This document shows positions 38,009-47,391 of a DNA stretch of 64,000 nucleotides, one piece after another. Numbering within the stretch: position 1 is the stretch's first letter; each line of letters opens with the position of its first letter. Both the position numbers and the translations under genes were made by a program. This stretch comes from Alkalibacterium sp. (GTDB lineage: Bacteria > Bacillota > Bacilli > Lactobacillales > Carnobacteriaceae_A), in contig RECC01000036.1 in assembly GCA_007692455.1 (NCBI GenBank), forward strand, positions 186,001-250,000. The letters run 5' to 3'. A model generated the notes under the pieces. It was not told the origin of the DNA. It did not search any database and worked only from the letters and a program-made list of their open reading frames with translations.

Positions 38009-39658
38009 GTGGATGTTAAGAAATTAAATGCAAAGAAATTTAGGGATATGGTGATCCTCGGTAGAAATCGCCTTGATGAACATACTGAATACGTTAACTC
38101 ATTAAATGTTTTTCCAGTACCGGATGGCGATACTGGAACTAATATGAATCTATCATTTACAAGTGGATCTGCTGCTGTAAAGGACTCTTCTAGTGATCAC
38201 ATGGGAGAAGTAGCTCAGTCACTGGCAAAAGGTTTGCTGATGGGAGCACGCGGTAACTCAGGTGTTATTCTCTCTCAGCTCTTTAGAGGATTCTCTAAAG
38301 CTCTGGAGGGCAAAGAAGAAGTTGCAGCCAAAGATTTGGCAGAAGCTTTTCAGGCGGGTGTAGACACTGCTTATAATGCAGTAATGAAACCAGTTGAAGG
38401 AACTATCCTGACTGTGGCGCGTCAATCAGCTAAAGCCGGATTGAAAAAAGCGGAAGAAACTGACAATGTCGTTGCTATTATGGAAACAGTGCTGGATGCT
38501 TCCAAAAAGTCACTGAAAAAAACACCGGACTTACTGCCCATCCTGAAAGAAGTTGGAGTAGTCGACAGTGGCGGTCAGGGCCTTGTTTATATTTATGAAG
38601 GATTCTTATCTTCTTTAACAGGAGAGGAACCGGCTGAAGAAGAACATGAGCTGGAAGAACTGGTACGTGCTGAACATCACCGAAGTGGTGTGCATGAACA
38701 CGTTAATACTGAAGACATTACTTATGGTTACTGTACTGAAATTATGGTGCGTATCGGCGAGGGTGAAACAGTCGAAGAGGAATTTGATTATGAAGCGTTT
38801 CGTAATTACCTCGACAAATTAGGAGATTCACTGCTAGTAGTTGCTGACGAAGAAGTTATTAAAGTGCACGTGCATACTGAAAGACCGGGAGAAGTCATGA
38901 ATTACGGACAGAAATTCGGATCTTTAATGAAGATTAAAGTCGACAATATGCGTGAACAACATTCTGAGCTGTCTCATTCGGAAGAAAAGAAAGTTTCGAA
39001 AAAAGATTTCGCAGTTGTAGCCATTGCACCGGGAGAAGGCTTGAAAGAATTGTTTGAAAGTCTGGGAGTCGATTGTGTGCTTCAAGGCGGACAGACGATG
39101 AATCCTAGTACAGAAGACATTGTGAAAGCAATGGAAAGTGTACCTGCTAAAAACTATATTGTACTGCCAAACAACAAAAACATCTTCATGGCAGCTGAAC
39201 AAGCAGTTGAGGTTATTGAAGATAATGCTGCGGTTGTTGAAACGCGAACAATTCAACAGGGTCTGACGGCTATGTTAGGCTACAATCCAGCACTTGATTT
39301 GGATACAAATAAGGCATCGATGACAGATGAACTTGAACTGGTTAAATCCGGTCAAGTAACGTTCGCTGTGAGAGATACTGAAATAAATGGTTTGGAAATT
39401 AAGAAAGATAATTATATGGGTATTATTGATGGTGAAATTAAAGTAACCGAATCCGATTTATACACCGTTACACTGGAAACAGTAAAACGCATGCTTGATG
39501 AAGAAAGTGAAATTGTGACTTTACTGATTGGTGAAGACGGCAGCGAGGAAGAAGCTCAAAGAATTGCAGATTATATTGAGGAAAATCATTCTGACCTGGA
39601 AGTTGAGATTCACACAGGAGATCAGCCGGTTTATCCTTACCTGATTTCAGTGGAATAA
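38009..39658 (+). CDS. fakA: Fatty acid kinase FakA (YloV, DAK domain)
   Basis: FakA phosphorylates a fatty acid carried by FakB (DegV proteins), giving acyl-phosphate for PlsX/PlsY. The 549-aa protein begins with a DhaL-type nucleotide-binding domain (FPVPDGDTGTNMNLS, GARGNSGVILSQ, VDSGGQGL), followed by a middle domain and a DegV-related C-terminal part. I chose GTG 38009 because the protein then matches YloV from its first residues; AAGGAGG lies 11 bases before. The earlier in-frame GTG at 37985 precedes that site. An out-of-frame ATG at 38001 opens an eight-codon reading frame overlapping the start. Confidence 0.93.
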   Translation: MDVKKLNAKKFRDMVILGRNRLDEHTEYVNSLNVFPVPDGDTGTNMNLSFTSGSAAVKDSSSDHMGEVAQSLAKGLLMGARGNSGVILSQLFRGFSKALEGKEEVAAKDLAEAFQAGVDTAYNAVMKPVEGTILTVARQSAKAGLKKAEETDNVVAIMETVLDASKKSLKKTPDLLPILKEVGVVDSGGQGLVYIYEGFLSSLTGEEPAEEEHELEELVRAEHHRSGVHEHVNTEDITYGYCTEIMVRIGEGETVEEEFDYEAFRNYLDKLGDSLLVVADEEVIKVHVHTERPGEVMNYGQKFGSLMKIKVDNMREQHSELSHSEEKKVSKKDFAVVAIAPGEGLKELFESLGVDCVLQGGQTMNPSTEDIVKAMESVPAKNYIVLPNNKNIFMAAEQAVEVIEDNAAVVETRTIQQGLTAMLGYNPALDLDTNKASMTDELELVKSGQVTFAVRDTEINGLEIKKDNYMGIIDGEIKVTESDLYTVTLETVKRMLDEESEIVTLLIGEDGSEEEAQRIADYIEENHSDLEVEIHTGDQPVYPYLISVE

Positions 39659-39670
39659 GAGTTTAGGAGA

Positions 39671-39720
39671 GGAATAGGAGAAACGACTTGTCATTCTGTT
39701 GTTTCCTCTATTCCTTTTTT
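39671..39720 (+). terminator. Terminator between fakA and recG
   Basis: GGAATAGGAGAAAC (39671-39684) pairs with GTTTCCTCTATTCC (39701-39714, with small bulges), followed by six T just before recG. recG therefore may need its own promoter or read-through. Confidence 0.8.
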
Positions 39721-39739
39721 AATGGAGAGGAGAGAGGTA

Positions 39740-41782
39740 GTGAGGGCGAACATTTACGACTCGGTAACAGTTCTTTCCGGTGTAGGGGAAAAAAGAGTTG
39801 AAGCACTGAAGGAACTCGGTATTCAGACAATATATGACTTGCTGACTCATTTTCCTTTCCGGTATGAGGACTTGTCAGTTAAGTCCATTGAAGAGATAGA
39901 AGATAATGAAAAAGTAGTTCTTGAGGGTACAGCCCTCTCAGATGGTGTGCTGACTTATTTTGGCCGCAAAAAGAGCCGCTTAACATTCCGCTTAAATTGC
40001 GACCATGTCATAGTCAGTGTGACGTTTTTTAATCAGCCTTTTCTGCAGAAACAAATATCAGCAGGAAGCAATTTAAAGGTCTTCGGTAAATGGGACGGTA
40101 ACAGAAAAGCATTAAGCGGCATGAAAATTCTGTCGAGTGACTTGGACAACAGTAGCAGGGAAGCGATTTATCATACAACTAAAAAAATCAGACAGTCAAC
40201 TTTAATCAAAATGATCAAGCAGGCTTGGGAAATTTACCAGGATGACCTAATTGATCCGATGCCCGAGAACTTGCTGGAGCGAAATGGTCTGATGCCTTTT
40301 AAGGAGGCTGTCCAGGCTATGCATTTTTCTAATGACGACCGTATTCTGGAAGAAGCCAGAGAATCACTCATATTTAGAGAATTCTTTTATTACCAGCTGA
40401 AATTGGGCTGGCGAAAATCTCAGCAAAAAAATAGTCAAAGCGGTAGCAGTATCAATTATAATGTAGAAAGCTTAAAAGGATTTTTTGAAACTCTTCCGTT
40501 TACTTTAACTGACGCTCAAAAGAGAGTAGTTAATGAAGTGTGCCGTGATTTAAAGTTACCTTCTCAAACTTTTAGGTTAATCCAGGGAGATGTTGGTAGT
40601 GGTAAAACAGTGGTTGCTGCAGCGGCTATCTTAGCAGCTAAGACAGACGGAAAGCAGACGGCTTTCATGGCACCGACAGAAATACTTGCCCAGCAGCATA
40701 AACAGTCTTTAAGCCAGATGTTTGATGAGAGCTTTTTAAATATCGAGTTACTGACAGGCTCAACGAAGCCTAAAGAAAAAAAGCGGATTTTACAGGAGTT
40801 AAAGGATGGCAAGATTGATTGTATTGTGGGAACTCATGCGCTAATTCAGGATGATGTCATTTACCATTCACTGGCCCTAGTCATAACCGATGAGCAGCAC
40901 CGCTTTGGTGTAAACCAGAGAAAAAAACTGAGAGAAAAAGGGCACAACCCTGATGTGTTGTTTATGACCGCCACACCTATCCCCAGAACACTCTCGATAA
41001 CAGCTTATGGAGAAATGGATGTGTCCATAATTGATGAGATGCCGGAAGGTCGAAAAAAAGTGGCAACCTATTGGGTCAGACCGAAGTATTTGGAAAGAAT
41101 AATTGAGTTTGCCAAGAAAGAGGTACTTAAAGAAAGACAGGTCTACATCATCAGTCCGCTGATTGAAGAATCAGAGACATTGGATCTTGAAAATGTTACG
41201 GCATTGCATCGGCTCTATCAGGAATCAATGGGGGCTGACGTCAAAGTAGGCTTGTTACACGGTAAAATGTCCCCGGTTGATAAGGATGAAGTGATGTCAG
41301 CCTTTCAGGCTAATCAGTTGAACGTACTGGTATCCACGACTGTAATCGAAGTGGGGGTCAACGTTCCTAATGCTACACTGATGATTATCCATGATGCCGA
41401 CCGGTTCGGGCTTGCCCAGCTGCATCAGCTAAGAGGACGAGTCGGAAGAGGGTTGGATGAATCCTACTGTATACTAATTGCCAATCCTAAGGGAGAAAAA
41501 GGTGCAGAACGAATGAAAGTAATCGCCGAAACATCTGACGGCTTTGCCTTGAGCGAAAAAGATCTGGAGATGAGAGGACCCGGAGACATGTTCGGTTCCA
41601 AACAGTCAGGTCTTCCCGAATTTAAGGTTGCTGATATAGTAAATGACCGACATATACTGGAAGAAGCCCGACAGCAGGCTATCGAACTGCTGAATACAGC
41701 AGAATTTCTGACTAATGAGTCTTATGATTTACTGAGAAAAGAAACAGGTATAATTAACGTAAATGAAACATTTTTAGATTAA
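39740..41782 (+). CDS. recG: ATP-dependent DNA helicase RecG
   Basis: RecG regresses stalled replication forks and processes branched DNA. The 680-aa protein has an N-terminal wedge/OB domain (LTYFGRKKSRLTFRL), Walker A GDVGSGKT, a DEQHRFG box, FMTATPIPRTLSIT, and the C-terminal QLHQLRGRVGRG and GPGDMFGSKQSGLPEFK. I chose GTG 39740 because a purine-rich AGAGGAGA site lies six bases before it; an in-frame ATG at 39722 sits before that site and right against the upstream T-run. The start is uncertain by six codons. plsX follows after 24 bases; fapR, present here in Bacillus, is absent. Confidence 0.95.
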   Translation: MRANIYDSVTVLSGVGEKRVEALKELGIQTIYDLLTHFPFRYEDLSVKSIEEIEDNEKVVLEGTALSDGVLTYFGRKKSRLTFRLNCDHVIVSVTFFNQPFLQKQISAGSNLKVFGKWDGNRKALSGMKILSSDLDNSSREAIYHTTKKIRQSTLIKMIKQAWEIYQDDLIDPMPENLLERNGLMPFKEAVQAMHFSNDDRILEEARESLIFREFFYYQLKLGWRKSQQKNSQSGSSINYNVESLKGFFETLPFTLTDAQKRVVNEVCRDLKLPSQTFRLIQGDVGSGKTVVAAAAILAAKTDGKQTAFMAPTEILAQQHKQSLSQMFDESFLNIELLTGSTKPKEKKRILQELKDGKIDCIVGTHALIQDDVIYHSLALVITDEQHRFGVNQRKKLREKGHNPDVLFMTATPIPRTLSITAYGEMDVSIIDEMPEGRKKVATYWVRPKYLERIIEFAKKEVLKERQVYIISPLIEESETLDLENVTALHRLYQESMGADVKVGLLHGKMSPVDKDEVMSAFQANQLNVLVSTTVIEVGVNVPNATLMIIHDADRFGLAQLHQLRGRVGRGLDESYCILIANPKGEKGAERMKVIAETSDGFALSEKDLEMRGPGDMFGSKQSGLPEFKVADIVNDRHILEEARQQAIELLNTAEFLTNESYDLLRKETGIINVNETFLD

Positions 41783-41806
41783 TAGTATTTTTAGGAGGAA
41801 TGACAA

Positions 41807-42814
41807 GTGAGAATTGCAGTAGATGCTATGGGTGGGGACCACGCACCGGATGAAATTGTTAAAGGGTGTGTGAAAGCTGCTAAAGAATTTAAAGAAGTGA
41901 CCTTGGTCCTGTATGGTAACGAGCAAAAAATCAGAGAAGTATTGAAAGAATCTTATGATAATATTGAAATCGTTCACGCTGAAGAAGTCATCAAGAGTGA
42001 TGATGATCCGGTTAAATCTATTCGTAGAAAGAAAGAATCTTCGATGGTAAAGGCAGCCTATTCGGTGAAAAACAAGGAGAACCATGCATTGTTTTCTGCA
42101 GGAAATACAGGGGCATTGCTTGCTGCCGGTACGTTAATCATTGGACGAATGAAAGGAATAGACCGTCCAGGCCTGCTGGCTACTTTTCCCTCACTGTCAA
42201 CCGAGAGAGAAGTTTTTAATATGATAGATGTCGGCGCGAATGCGGATAGTAAACCCTTGAATATAAATCAGTATGCTACTCTCGGGTCATATTACTCTAA
42301 AAAAGTTCAGGGAATAGCTCAACCGACTGTGGGTCTTTTAAATAACGGAACGGAAGAAAATAAAGGAAATGAACTCTCTAAGGCAGCGTACGCAATGCTC
42401 AAGGAAAATCAGGCGATTAATTTTATCGGAAATGTAGAAGCCAGGGATTTACTCAATGGTGTGGCAGATGTAGTTGTTACTGACGGTTTTACCGGCAATG
42501 CAGTCTTGAAGACTATTGAAGGAACGGCCTTATCCTTGATGAGTGTCATAAAAGGAACCATAATGGAGAATGGCATTAAAGCCAAAGTAGGTGGTCTGCT
42601 TCTTAAAGATAGTTTAAAAGAAGTCAAAGACTTGCTTGACTACTCTAAATACGGAGGGGCTGTATTGTTTGGGCTGAAGGCACCAGTTATCAAAACGCAT
42701 GGTTCGGCAACAGCTGAACCCGTTTATCATACCATCAAGCAAATTAAAGGTATGTTGGAAACAAAGCTTCTGGAAGAACTGATTCACCATTTTGAAGGTG
42801 AAGAGCAGAAATAG
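41807..42814 (+). CDS. plsX: Phosphate acyltransferase PlsX
   Basis: Interconverts acyl-ACP and acyl-phosphate, the acyl donor for the first step of phospholipid synthesis. The 335-aa protein begins MRIAVDAMGGDHAPDEIVKGC and has SFNAGNTGALLAAG-type sequence (here FSAGNTGALLAAG), MIDVGANADSKP, GLLNNGTEENKGNEL, and VTDGFTGNAVLKT. It starts with GTG behind AGGAGGAA. Together with FakA and a FakB/DegV protein it links external fatty acids to ACP and phospholipids. acpP follows after a 158-base AT-rich gap; fabD and fabG, usual here in Bacillus, are missing. Confidence 0.96.
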   Translation: MRIAVDAMGGDHAPDEIVKGCVKAAKEFKEVTLVLYGNEQKIREVLKESYDNIEIVHAEEVIKSDDDPVKSIRRKKESSMVKAAYSVKNKENHALFSAGNTGALLAAGTLIIGRMKGIDRPGLLATFPSLSTEREVFNMIDVGANADSKPLNINQYATLGSYYSKKVQGIAQPTVGLLNNGTEENKGNELSKAAYAMLKENQAINFIGNVEARDLLNGVADVVVTDGFTGNAVLKTIEGTALSLMSVIKGTIMENGIKAKVGGLLLKDSLKEVKDLLDYSKYGGAVLFGLKAPVIKTHGSATAEPVYHTIKQIKGMLETKLLEELIHHFEGEEQK

Positions 42815-42892
42815 GCTGTAATATATGACGCTTTTTTGTAAATTACTGAAAAAGCATAGAAATTTTTAACATTATACGATACAATTACTTTT

Positions 42893-42938
42893 GTTAATCA
42901 AATGATATTTTAATAATTAACTAATCAAACTATGATTA
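42893..42938. promoter_or_regulatory. Inverted repeats upstream of acpP
   Basis: Two perfect inverted repeats lie side by side: GTTAAT (42893-42898) with ATTAAC (42916-42921), and TAATCA (42922-42927) with TGATTA (42933-42938). FabT, the lipid regulator of Lactobacillales, binds AT-rich TTTGA/TCAAA-type palindromes; these only partly resemble it. A regulatory role is inference. Confidence 0.3.
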
Positions 42939-42972
42939 AACGTCCAGAAGTTAAATCAAAGGAGCGGAAAAA

Positions 42973-43212
42973 ATGAGTGAACAGGAAACATTTGAAAAAG
43001 TTAAGAATATAATAGTGGAGCGACTGGGAGTAGATGAAGACAAGATCACTCGCGACACCACATTCAAAGATGATTTAGGTGCCGATTCTTTAGATATAGT
43101 TGAATTGGTCATGGAACTTGAAGATACCTTTGGTAAAGAGATTTCTGATGAAGATGCAGAACAGATTACTACAGTAGGTAAAGCTGTAGATTATATCGAA
43201 GCAAATTCTTAA
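42973..43212 (+). CDS. acpP: Acyl carrier protein
   Basis: A 79-aa acidic carrier whose serine is modified with phosphopantetheine to hold growing acyl chains. The attachment motif [10 protein letters not shown] places Ser39 in the usual position; FKDDLGADS and the C-terminal [12 protein letters not shown] are typical. AAAGGAGC precedes the ATG. Directly follows plsX, as in other Firmicutes, with an AT-rich gap that holds inverted repeats. Confidence 0.97.
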   Translation: MSEQETFEKVKNIIVERLGVDEDKITRDTTFKDDLGADSLDIVELVMELEDTFGKEISDEDAEQITTVGKAVDYIEANS

Positions 43213-43308
43213 TTAGTACCAGTTATATTCTAGTTGTTAAAAGATGAGAAAAGTATTAAAAAATTAGTTGTAAAATTTAACTGATTGTTATAAAATTAAA
43301 AAAGAGTA

Positions 43309-43337
43309 TTGATATTATAAGAAAATACATGTATAAT
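43309..43337 (+). promoter_or_regulatory. Promoter of the opp operon
   Basis: TTGATA (43309-43314), 17 bases, TATAAT (43332-43337). The leader to oppD (about 85 bases) holds an 8-bp hairpin CTTTTCGG/CCGGGAAG near 43390-43409. Confidence 0.8.
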
Positions 43338-43429
43338 TCGATTTATATTATTAAGCTTTTAATTAGAAACTGATGAAAGTTTGATAATCTTTTCGGTTTT
43401 CCGGGAAGAATAGTATAGGAGGTTAAGTA

Positions 43430-44434
43430 GTGGCCGTCGAACGTAGTTTGTTAGAGGTTAACAACTTAGAAACAGGGTTTAGATTTGGAGAAGTTTATCA
43501 TAATGCTGTTGATGGTGTTTCATTAACATTAAAAAATAACGAGATTTTAGCAATTGTTGGAGAATCCGGCTGTGGAAAATCGACGTTAGCAACATCAATT
43601 ATGGGATTACATGATCCGAAAAATACTCAAATCAAGGGAGAAGTTCTTTACAAAGACCTTAACTTGCTTGATTTAAATGAGAAGTTGTACAACCGTATTA
43701 GAGGTAACGACATTGGAATGATTTTTCAGGATCCATTGGGATCATTGAATCCATTAATGACGATTTTTAATCAGATATCTGAATCTTTAGAGTATCATTC
43801 AGATTTAAATGAAGAACAGCGTAAAGAAAGAGTACTTGAACTATTGAACCAGGTAGGAATTCCGCGTCCTGAAATGATTATGAAGGCTTATCCTCATGAA
43901 CTATCCGGAGGGATGAGACAAAGGGTAGTGATAGCGATTGCTCTGGCTAACAAGCCACCTATCATTATTGCTGATGAACCGACTACTGCCCTGGATGTAA
44001 CGATTCAAGCTCAGATTTTGGACCTGATGGTGGACATTCAAGATGAAACAGGGTCAGGTATTATACTTATAACACACGATTTGGGAGTCGTTGCTGAAAC
44101 GGCTGACAGAGTTGCAGTTATGTATGCCGGACAAGTAGTTGAGGAAGCGACAGTTGAAGAATTGTTTGCCAACCCGCTTCATCCGTATACACGTTCTCTG
44201 CTGAATTCGATACCACATGAATTGGAAGCTGATGATGACGAGCTGCATGTTATTCACGGAACAGTACCATCCTTACAGAAACTCCCGAGGAAAGGCTGCC
44301 GATTTGCACCGAGAATTCCTTGGATAAAAGAAGAAGCACATGAAGAAGATCCAGTTTTACATGAAGTGAGTCCAAACCACAAAGTGAGATGTACATGCTG
44401 GAAGCATTTCCACTTTGAAGGGGAGGAGAAATAA
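43430..44434 (+). CDS. oppD: Oligopeptide ABC transporter, ATP-binding protein OppD
   Basis: One of two ATPases that drive oligopeptide uptake. The 334-aa protein has Walker A GESGCGKST, signature ELSGGMRQR, Walker B IIADEPTTALD, and the oligopeptide-transporter C-terminal extension. That extension usually holds four cysteines; here GCRFAPR is kept but the second Cys is Ile (RIPW), leaving GC, RC and TC. The start is GTG 43430 behind AGGAGG. First gene of oppDFBCA; the next gene begins two bases after its stop. Confidence 0.94.
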   Translation: MAVERSLLEVNNLETGFRFGEVYHNAVDGVSLTLKNNEILAIVGESGCGKSTLATSIMGLHDPKNTQIKGEVLYKDLNLLDLNEKLYNRIRGNDIGMIFQDPLGSLNPLMTIFNQISESLEYHSDLNEEQRKERVLELLNQVGIPRPEMIMKAYPHELSGGMRQRVVIAIALANKPPIIIADEPTTALDVTIQAQILDLMVDIQDETGSGIILITHDLGVVAETADRVAVMYAGQVVEEATVEELFANPLHPYTRSLLNSIPHELEADDDELHVIHGTVPSLQKLPRKGCRFAPRIPWIKEEAHEEDPVLHEVSPNHKVRCTCWKHFHFEGEEK

Positions 44435-44435
44435 A

Positions 44436-45428
44436 ATGGGATTTATCGAAGTAAAAGATTTAAAGGTTCATTATCCGATTAGAGGTGGTGTCCTTAACAC
44501 TATTCAAGATTACGTTAAAGCGGTTGATGGCATTAATTTATCCATTGAAAGTGGTAAAACTTACGGCTTAGTTGGCGAATCAGGTTCAGGAAAAACAACA
44601 ATTGGTAAAACGATTATCGGTCTTGAAAAAGCTACTTCAGGCGATATCTATTACGAAGACCAGTTAGTTACCAATCGAGCAAGAAGCCGCCAGAAAAAGT
44701 ACGCTGCCTATAACAAAGATGTACAGATGATCTTTCAGGATGCTACGTCTTCCATGAATCCGAAAAAACGTATTCTTGATGTAGTAGCTGAACCGATGCG
44801 TAACTATTTTGACTACACTCCGGAAGAAGTCAAACGCAAAGTTGTTGATTTGCTGGAAATTGTCGGTATGAACGCGGAAGCTATGTACAAATACCCTCAT
44901 GAATTCTCAGGAGGGCAAAGACAGCGTATTGGTGTAGCACGAGCGGTAGCCAGTGATCCGAAACTGATTATTGCTGATGAGCCGACCTCTGCACTGGACT
45001 TGTCGGTACAGGCACAAGTACTTAACTTCATGAGACGTATTCAGAAAGAATACAATTTGAGTTATTTATTCATCTCACATGATTTAGGTGTGGTCCAACA
45101 CATGTCTGACGATATAGCTATAATGCACAAAGGACGCTTTGTTGAGCAGGGATCGAAGAATGCCGTTTATAACAACCCTCAGCATATATATACTAAACGT
45201 CTATTATCAGCTATTCCTGATATGGATCCGACGACTAGAGCAGCACATAAAGTTGAAAGACAAAGAGTTGAAGCTGAATATGACGCGCAGGAAACGGAAT
45301 ACTATGACCCGGATGGTCGAGTATACGATCTTCAAGAGTTTGGAGACAACCATCTTGTTGCCTTGAAGCCAGAAGAACCTAATGCGTCACTGCAAAATGA
45401 GAAAGTGAAAACAGGAGGGGAACGTTAA
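44436..45428 (+). CDS. oppF: Oligopeptide ABC transporter, ATP-binding protein OppF
   Basis: The second ATPase, partner of OppD. The 330-aa protein has Walker A GESGSGKTT, the signature FSGGQRQR, Walker B IIADEPTSALDLS, and a longer charged C terminus. I chose ATG 44436, behind GAGGAG; an in-frame ATG at 44415 lies inside oppD. oppB starts two bases after the stop. OppD and OppF bind the two permeases on the inner face of the membrane. Confidence 0.94.
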   Translation: MGFIEVKDLKVHYPIRGGVLNTIQDYVKAVDGINLSIESGKTYGLVGESGSGKTTIGKTIIGLEKATSGDIYYEDQLVTNRARSRQKKYAAYNKDVQMIFQDATSSMNPKKRILDVVAEPMRNYFDYTPEEVKRKVVDLLEIVGMNAEAMYKYPHEFSGGQRQRIGVARAVASDPKLIIADEPTSALDLSVQAQVLNFMRRIQKEYNLSYLFISHDLGVVQHMSDDIAIMHKGRFVEQGSKNAVYNNPQHIYTKRLLSAIPDMDPTTRAAHKVERQRVEAEYDAQETEYYDPDGRVYDLQEFGDNHLVALKPEEPNASLQNEKVKTGGER

Positions 45429-45429
45429 A

Positions 45430-46389
45430 ATGTGGAAAACAATAATCAGACGTTTACTTTTGATGATTCCTCAAATTTTAATTTTGAGCATTTTAATTTT
45501 CATAATTGCAGATTTCATGCCGGGGGATCCATTCACAGGAATGATTGACCCGAACTTGGATCCTGCACAACTTGAAGCACAAAGACAAGCTTTTGGCCTG
45601 AACGATCCTTTACCTGTCCGTTACGTAAGATGGGTTGGAGATGCACTGCAGGGAGACTTCGGTAGAAGCTTTAATTATCAGCAGCCGGTAGTTGCCGTTA
45701 TTGGCGGACGCATGGGAAATACTATTCGTTTATCGCTGATGTCGATTATATTAACTTATGCAATTGGACTGCCATTAGGTATCCTTGCTGGTAGATACAA
45801 TGAATCTGTGTTGGATAAAAGTATCTTGGTATATAACTTTGTCAGTTTCGCAGTTCCGATATTCGTTCTTGCACTACTTATGGTATGGATATTTGGATAT
45901 AATCTGAACTGGTTCCCATCCAGAGGTTCTGTCAGCATTAATGCAAACACGACTTGGGAAATATGGACAAGCAGGCTGTACCACTTGCTGCTTCCTTCCA
46001 TTACGACTGCAATACTGGGTACGACTTCAATTATTCAATATTTAAGAAGTGAAATAATAGATGCAAAAGTTTCTGACTATGTAAAAACTGCGCGCTCTAA
46101 GGGTGTGCCGATTCAAAAAGTTTATACAAAGCATATCTTTAGAAACGCATCACTACCCATTGCTTCAGGCTTCGGTTTCACGGTTGTAAGTTTGTTTATG
46201 GGATCTATCTTTATCGAACAAATTTTCAGTTACCGTGGCATGGGATTTTTATTCCTCCAGTCAATCAATACGCGTGATTACAGTGTTATCTTTGTGCTCG
46301 TATTGTTCTATGGATTCTTAGGTTTGATAGGAACTTTAATCTCAGATTTAACCTTGATGGCTGTAGATCCAAGAATTCGAATTGATTAA
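45430..46389 (+). CDS. oppB: Oligopeptide ABC transporter, permease OppB
   Basis: A 319-aa permease with about six membrane segments. It has the N-terminal RRLLLMIPQILILSILIF, the conserved DFMPGDPF, and the EAA-type loop VKTARSKGVPIQKVYTKHIFRNASLP. It follows oppF by one base and precedes oppC by 36. Forms the membrane channel with OppC. Confidence 0.94.
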   Translation: MWKTIIRRLLLMIPQILILSILIFIIADFMPGDPFTGMIDPNLDPAQLEAQRQAFGLNDPLPVRYVRWVGDALQGDFGRSFNYQQPVVAVIGGRMGNTIRLSLMSIILTYAIGLPLGILAGRYNESVLDKSILVYNFVSFAVPIFVLALLMVWIFGYNLNWFPSRGSVSINANTTWEIWTSRLYHLLLPSITTAILGTTSIIQYLRSEIIDAKVSDYVKTARSKGVPIQKVYTKHIFRNASLPIASGFGFTVVSLFMGSIFIEQIFSYRGMGFLFLQSINTRDYSVIFVLVLFYGFLGLIGTLISDLTLMAVDPRIRID

Positions 46390-46425
46390 TTGAATGTTTA
46401 TTTTAGAAGGGAATGAATAAATCTT

Positions 46426-47373
46426 ATGGCAGCAAATCAAGATGCAGAAGCTGCAGTTTTGTCAGATGACATGGCCGCGTCTTCTCCGCCTATGGGAGTT
46501 AAAGTAATTGCTCGTGAATTCATGAAGGATAAACTAGCTCTGCTTTCACTGATTCTATTAATTGTGATATTACTCACAGTGTTTATCTGGTCCTTTGTTG
46601 TAGACCAAGCTGCAGTTACAACTGTCAGCTTATGGGATTCCTATTTACCACCAATGTCTATGAGTGAAGATCCTGTTCATGAAGGGACGAGGTATATTTT
46701 AGGAACGGATTCAGCTGGTCGAGATATCTTTGGCTTACTCGTTATTGGAGCAAGAAATTCTATAATACTTGGATGGTCAGTAACAGTTGTTACAAGTGCT
46801 ATCGGTATTGTAGTTGGTATTTTAGCAGCTTACTATGCAGGATTAGTAGATAATATTCTTATGCGTATTATTGATTTTATTATGATATTACCTCAGTTAA
46901 TGATTATCATTATTTTCGTTACAATTGTACCGAACTACAATGTAGTTACTTTTGCATTGATTCTGATAGTGTTCAACTGGCATGGTCCAGCAAGATTCAT
47001 TAGGGGCCGGGCTTTAACAGTTGGTCGTCTGGATTTCATCAGTGCATCAAGAACAATGGGGACACCTTCACTGGTTATCATGCTTCGAGAAATGATGCCT
47101 AACATAAGTTCACTGATCATCGTCAACTTGACGTTGAGCTTTGCAGGCAGTATCGGCTTAGAAACAGGGTTAACATACTTGGGATTCGGTTTACCGACCG
47201 GCACACCAAGTTTGGGGACGTTAGTTTCCTATGCCACCAATCCAGATATTCTGGAGAATAGAGCTTGGGTTTGGTTACCGGCTTCGACACTTATTTTAGT
47301 GTTGGTGTTGTGTATAAACTACGTCGGTCGAGCGCTTCAACGTTCAGCAGACGCTAAACAAAGATTAGGATAA
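46426..47373 (+). CDS. oppC: Oligopeptide ABC transporter, permease OppC
   Basis: A 315-aa permease with about six membrane segments, partner of OppB. It has the typical LGTDSAGRDIFG motif and the EAA-type loop FISASRTMGTPSLVIMLREMMPNI. The first 22 residues are acidic and rich in Ala and Ser. The ribosome binding site (AAGGGA) is about 15 bases before the ATG, rather far, so the start is less sure than for its neighbours; no better one is visible. OppA follows after 18 bases. Confidence 0.93.
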   Translation: MAANQDAEAAVLSDDMAASSPPMGVKVIAREFMKDKLALLSLILLIVILLTVFIWSFVVDQAAVTTVSLWDSYLPPMSMSEDPVHEGTRYILGTDSAGRDIFGLLVIGARNSIILGWSVTVVTSAIGIVVGILAAYYAGLVDNILMRIIDFIMILPQLMIIIIFVTIVPNYNVVTFALILIVFNWHGPARFIRGRALTVGRLDFISASRTMGTPSLVIMLREMMPNISSLIIVNLTLSFAGSIGLETGLTYLGFGLPTGTPSLGTLVSYATNPDILENRAWVWLPASTLILVLVLCINYVGRALQRSADAKQRLG

Positions 47374-47391
47374 GAGAAGGGGAGAAAAACT

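Noticed and set aside
43213-43429. Possible small gene in the acpP-oppD gap
   Set aside because: AT-rich with no supported reading frame; a good promoter explains the region.
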